From Aculops lycopersici (lineage: Eukaryota; Arthropoda; Arachnida; Trombidiformes; Eriophyidae), in NCBI GenBank assembly GCA_015350385.1, contig WNKI01000004.1, positions 470,254 to 526,042 of the forward strand: a DNA stretch of 55,789 bases, in the 5' to 3' direction. How positions within the stretch are numbered: position 1 is the stretch's first letter; each line of letters opens with the position of its first letter. Below, in pieces: positions 53,801 to 55,789 of this stretch. The notes under the pieces are model-generated. The model was not told the DNA's origin. It saw only the letters and a list, made by a program, of their open reading frames with translations, and did not search any database. A program made the translations under genes and the position numbers.

Positions 53801-55375
53801 AAGCCGTCTCACTTGTGTCTCACTAATAGCAAGAGAGCAGTCAGTCTGACCAGAGCCAACTTGGATTAGCCAACTTCGTTATCTCCCTTAGGCCGCCGCT
53901 GCCCTTTACCTTTGGGTCAATTCACCTTACAAAGGGGTCTCTTTGCCGCTGCCGTTGCTGTTGCGGCTACCTACAACCTGGTGACGCTCTGTTCTAAGGC
54001 AAGGCTAAGTTCTTCAAAGGAAAAAGTCATTTGCAAAAGAGATTTGGCCAACCTTTGCTCGGACAATGCCCCTTCTCTATTCCTCCCTCGCCCGGCTAGT
54101 GAGAAGAGGAGGAATTGGTTGAGCGTGGAGCACGGATTAAGCGCTATGCTCGCACTGAGGCAGAGGAGGCGCTTCAAACTTGCGAAACACACCAACACAC
54201 AAAGTTTTGGAGATTTTCCTGGTATTTGGAACAGCAACACCACCTTTAGCCAGCCTCCCCACTTAATCTTTTCCTGTTTCGGAAGGGAAAAACATTAAAC
54301 CTGCCAACTAAACGATCCACCTGTGCACCTAGCGACCATTGAAAAGCGCCAATCCGGCGAGCAAGCGAGCGTTCAGCGACAAGCGGAAGCACTAGCGCAC
54401 AGGTAAAGGTGAGCTCGCGCCTCTCGTCGTGTCTGGTGCGTCCATTTCGTTTCGTTGCGTCTCTATTCATTGTAGTGCTAGTGTTTGGTTTAGTGTGTCG
54501 GCGGTGGCGCTCTGTTGCCCAGGTGGTGGTTGTTGTCGGTTGTAGATTAGCAATGGAGCCGCTGGTTCAGTGGAGCGAGTTGTTGTCTGCTTTTCCAACT
54601 CGTTTACATCGCACATCCGCCTCGCGAGTCGCGACGAGGCAGCAACCAGATCATTGTTTCGCAAAGATCAATAAACAAGCTGCCAGCCGACAGTCGATTA
54701 AGTGGTTTCAGGTATAATGGAGAGCCACACTGATGAAGCGAAGCTGACTAGACGATTGCCTATCAGCCGGTCGATCGATGAGCTTCGTGTCGGTTAGTTT
54801 GGCAAGGAGATCTAGACTAGCGAGAGGCGAGGCGAGTTAGTCTGTCAGACTAGAGCTAGCTTTAGCTACCACCGAGTGTTAGAATGCCTGTCGGAAGTAT
54901 CGTCTTCGTTGTCTTTGCTTGTTCTCGGCCAACAACTAAACTTGTAAACTCATTCTACTCGATCAATTCAAATCGACTAGCACGCAGCATCACGTTTCGC
55001 GTCAAGTGAATGTGGCAACAGAGGAAGAGAGAGATCAGCATTGAGCTTTGTAGCAGATCAAGAGTTGAGTTGAGAGTGTCATTGTTGTTGAGTGAGCCGA
55101 GTTTTAAGGTTTCCAAAAATCCATTTGGCGGCCCATGAAATGGATTTGAACCCATCAAGATTCGGACTGCTCGCGAATGAAAGCTGGCGACGTAATCACT
55201 GTGAGCGCGAGGAGCCCAAAAGCCGTCTTGAAATTGCTGCGATTGCCCAGTAGCTAGTCGCTAGACGCGCGACAACTCCAACATCAAACTGTGGGACGTT
55301 TAATTTTCTGGCGACACGCAATTGTTGCCAGAATGTTGGAATGGTGTCTAGGCCGATTGGAGTTGGTGAATAGAA

Positions 55376-55493
55376 TGGAACGGAAAGAAACTGAACTGAA
55401 CGGAACGAGACGAAACAGAATAGAATAGAATAGAATAGAATGGAGTGGAATAGAATAGAATGGAACGAAATGGATGGAATAGAACGGAATGGT
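55376..55493. repeat. GAATR-type pentamer tandem repeat
   Basis: About 24 degenerate copies of a five-base unit (GAATA, GAATG, GAACG, GAAAC). The tightest block is at about 55420-55465. It gives apparent Phe/Ser/Ile repeats on the minus strand, which are not genes. Confidence 0.8.
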
Positions 55494-55662
55494 ATCCAAT
55501 TCAAATGGATGATAGTTTTCTTTCTCTGAGATGGAAGTTAGTGTAAGATTTAGTCCAAGTTTCAGTTTGGCCCGCCCATGAGTTCGCGTGCAATTCTATG
55601 TTGCGTTGTGTTATATTGTGGTGCCTGGTGTTGAGTCAGCGCAGTACCAATGGAGCTGCTCA

Positions 55663-55663
55663 C

Positions 55664-55755
<92 letters not shown>

Positions 55756-55789
55756 GTACGTACGTACGTACGTACGTACGTACGTACGT
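55663..55789. repeat. Compound microsatellite CT / TAC / ACGT at the window edge
   Basis: Three different simple repeats in direct succession: CT to about 55707, TAC to about 55755, then the self-complementary ACGT to the end. This is typical of an assembly stopping in simple sequence. Confidence 0.9.

Larger units (their letters stand above)
48258..55789. other. Long stretch without a supported gene
   Basis: About 7.5 kb to the right edge. All frames are short and none shows a domain, signal peptide or coherent protein composition. The sequence is moderately GC-rich, with GCTAGC-type and CGA-rich words and several microsatellites. TACCTG/CAGGTA words occur, one of them (54402, CAG/GTAAAG) a plausible splice donor. 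It may be the upstream or first-intron region of a gene beyond the window, or the promoter region of Pins. Confidence 0.5.

Noticed and set aside
55115..55200. tRNA-like T-arm on the minus strand (GGGTTCAAATCC)
   Set aside because: The T-stem does not pair beyond two base pairs and no A box or cloverleaf can be built upstream.
55196..55504. Phe/Ser/Ile-repeat protein on the minus strand
   Set aside because: It is produced by the pentamer array.

Overview
The window is nuclear DNA from a eukaryote, and the gene set points to an arthropod: Pins/LGN, CHD1, BBS2, a Q-SNARE relative, an animal haem peroxidase and several secreted proteins. Long Gln, Asn and Ser runs recur in the proteins. The genes are strikingly poor in introns. 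CHD1 (about 4.2 kb), FIG4 (2.8 kb), Pins (2.6 kb), SLC33A1, LRRC47 and the V-ATPase gene are each one open frame. The few introns I can place are 100 to 660 bases long with GT/AG ends. Such intron loss in a compact arthropod genome is what I would expect of an eriophyoid-type mite, but this is inference and no species is claimed. Two N bases and a GA run open the window, and CT, TAC and ACGT microsatellites close it, so it may be one whole scaffold.

Layout from left to right. 100-4812 (+): Gln-rich single-pass membrane protein, two exons. 4890-5489 (-): small secreted protein. 5968-10042 (+): BBS2 in four exons, with a canonical RFX X-box just upstream. 10387-10905 (-): FAM136A, two exons. 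11452-12423 (-): syntaxin-6-like protein without a SNARE helix. 13523-14374 (+): ZFAND2-type AN1/UIM protein. 15526-16776 (-): secreted trypsin-like protease. 17057-18778 (-): SLC33A1 acetyl-CoA transporter. 19714-23955 (+): CHD1 remodeller with altered domain order. 25818-26888 (+): four-helix membrane protein. 29561-32743 (+): haem peroxidase, three exons. 33013-35160 (-): one frame encoding V-ATPase subunit E joined to subunit B. 35579-36145 (-): Pro/Tyr/Thr-rich secreted protein. 36490-39300 (-): FIG4. 39739-41895 (-): RING protein, two exons. 42566-44287 (-): LRRC47. 44751-45590 (+): PEX10, with a small hAT-like MITE just upstream. 45654-48257 (-): Pins/LGN. 48258-55789: 7.5 kb with no gene I can support.

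The genes do not form a pathway cluster. They are mostly housekeeping genes: endolysosome (V-ATPase, FIG4, syntaxin-6-like), cilium (BBS2), peroxisome (PEX10), chromatin (CHD1), mitochondrion (FAM136A), protein quality control (ZFAND2) and spindle orientation (Pins). The most striking item is the V-ATPase E-B fusion. It covalently joins a peripheral-stalk subunit to the head subunit it contacts, in the 1:1 ratio the complex already uses. Next come a CHD1 without its SANT-SLIDE DNA-binding domain and with its Ser/acidic tract moved to after the chromodomains, a syntaxin-6-type protein without a SNARE motif, and a perfect X-box at BBS2.
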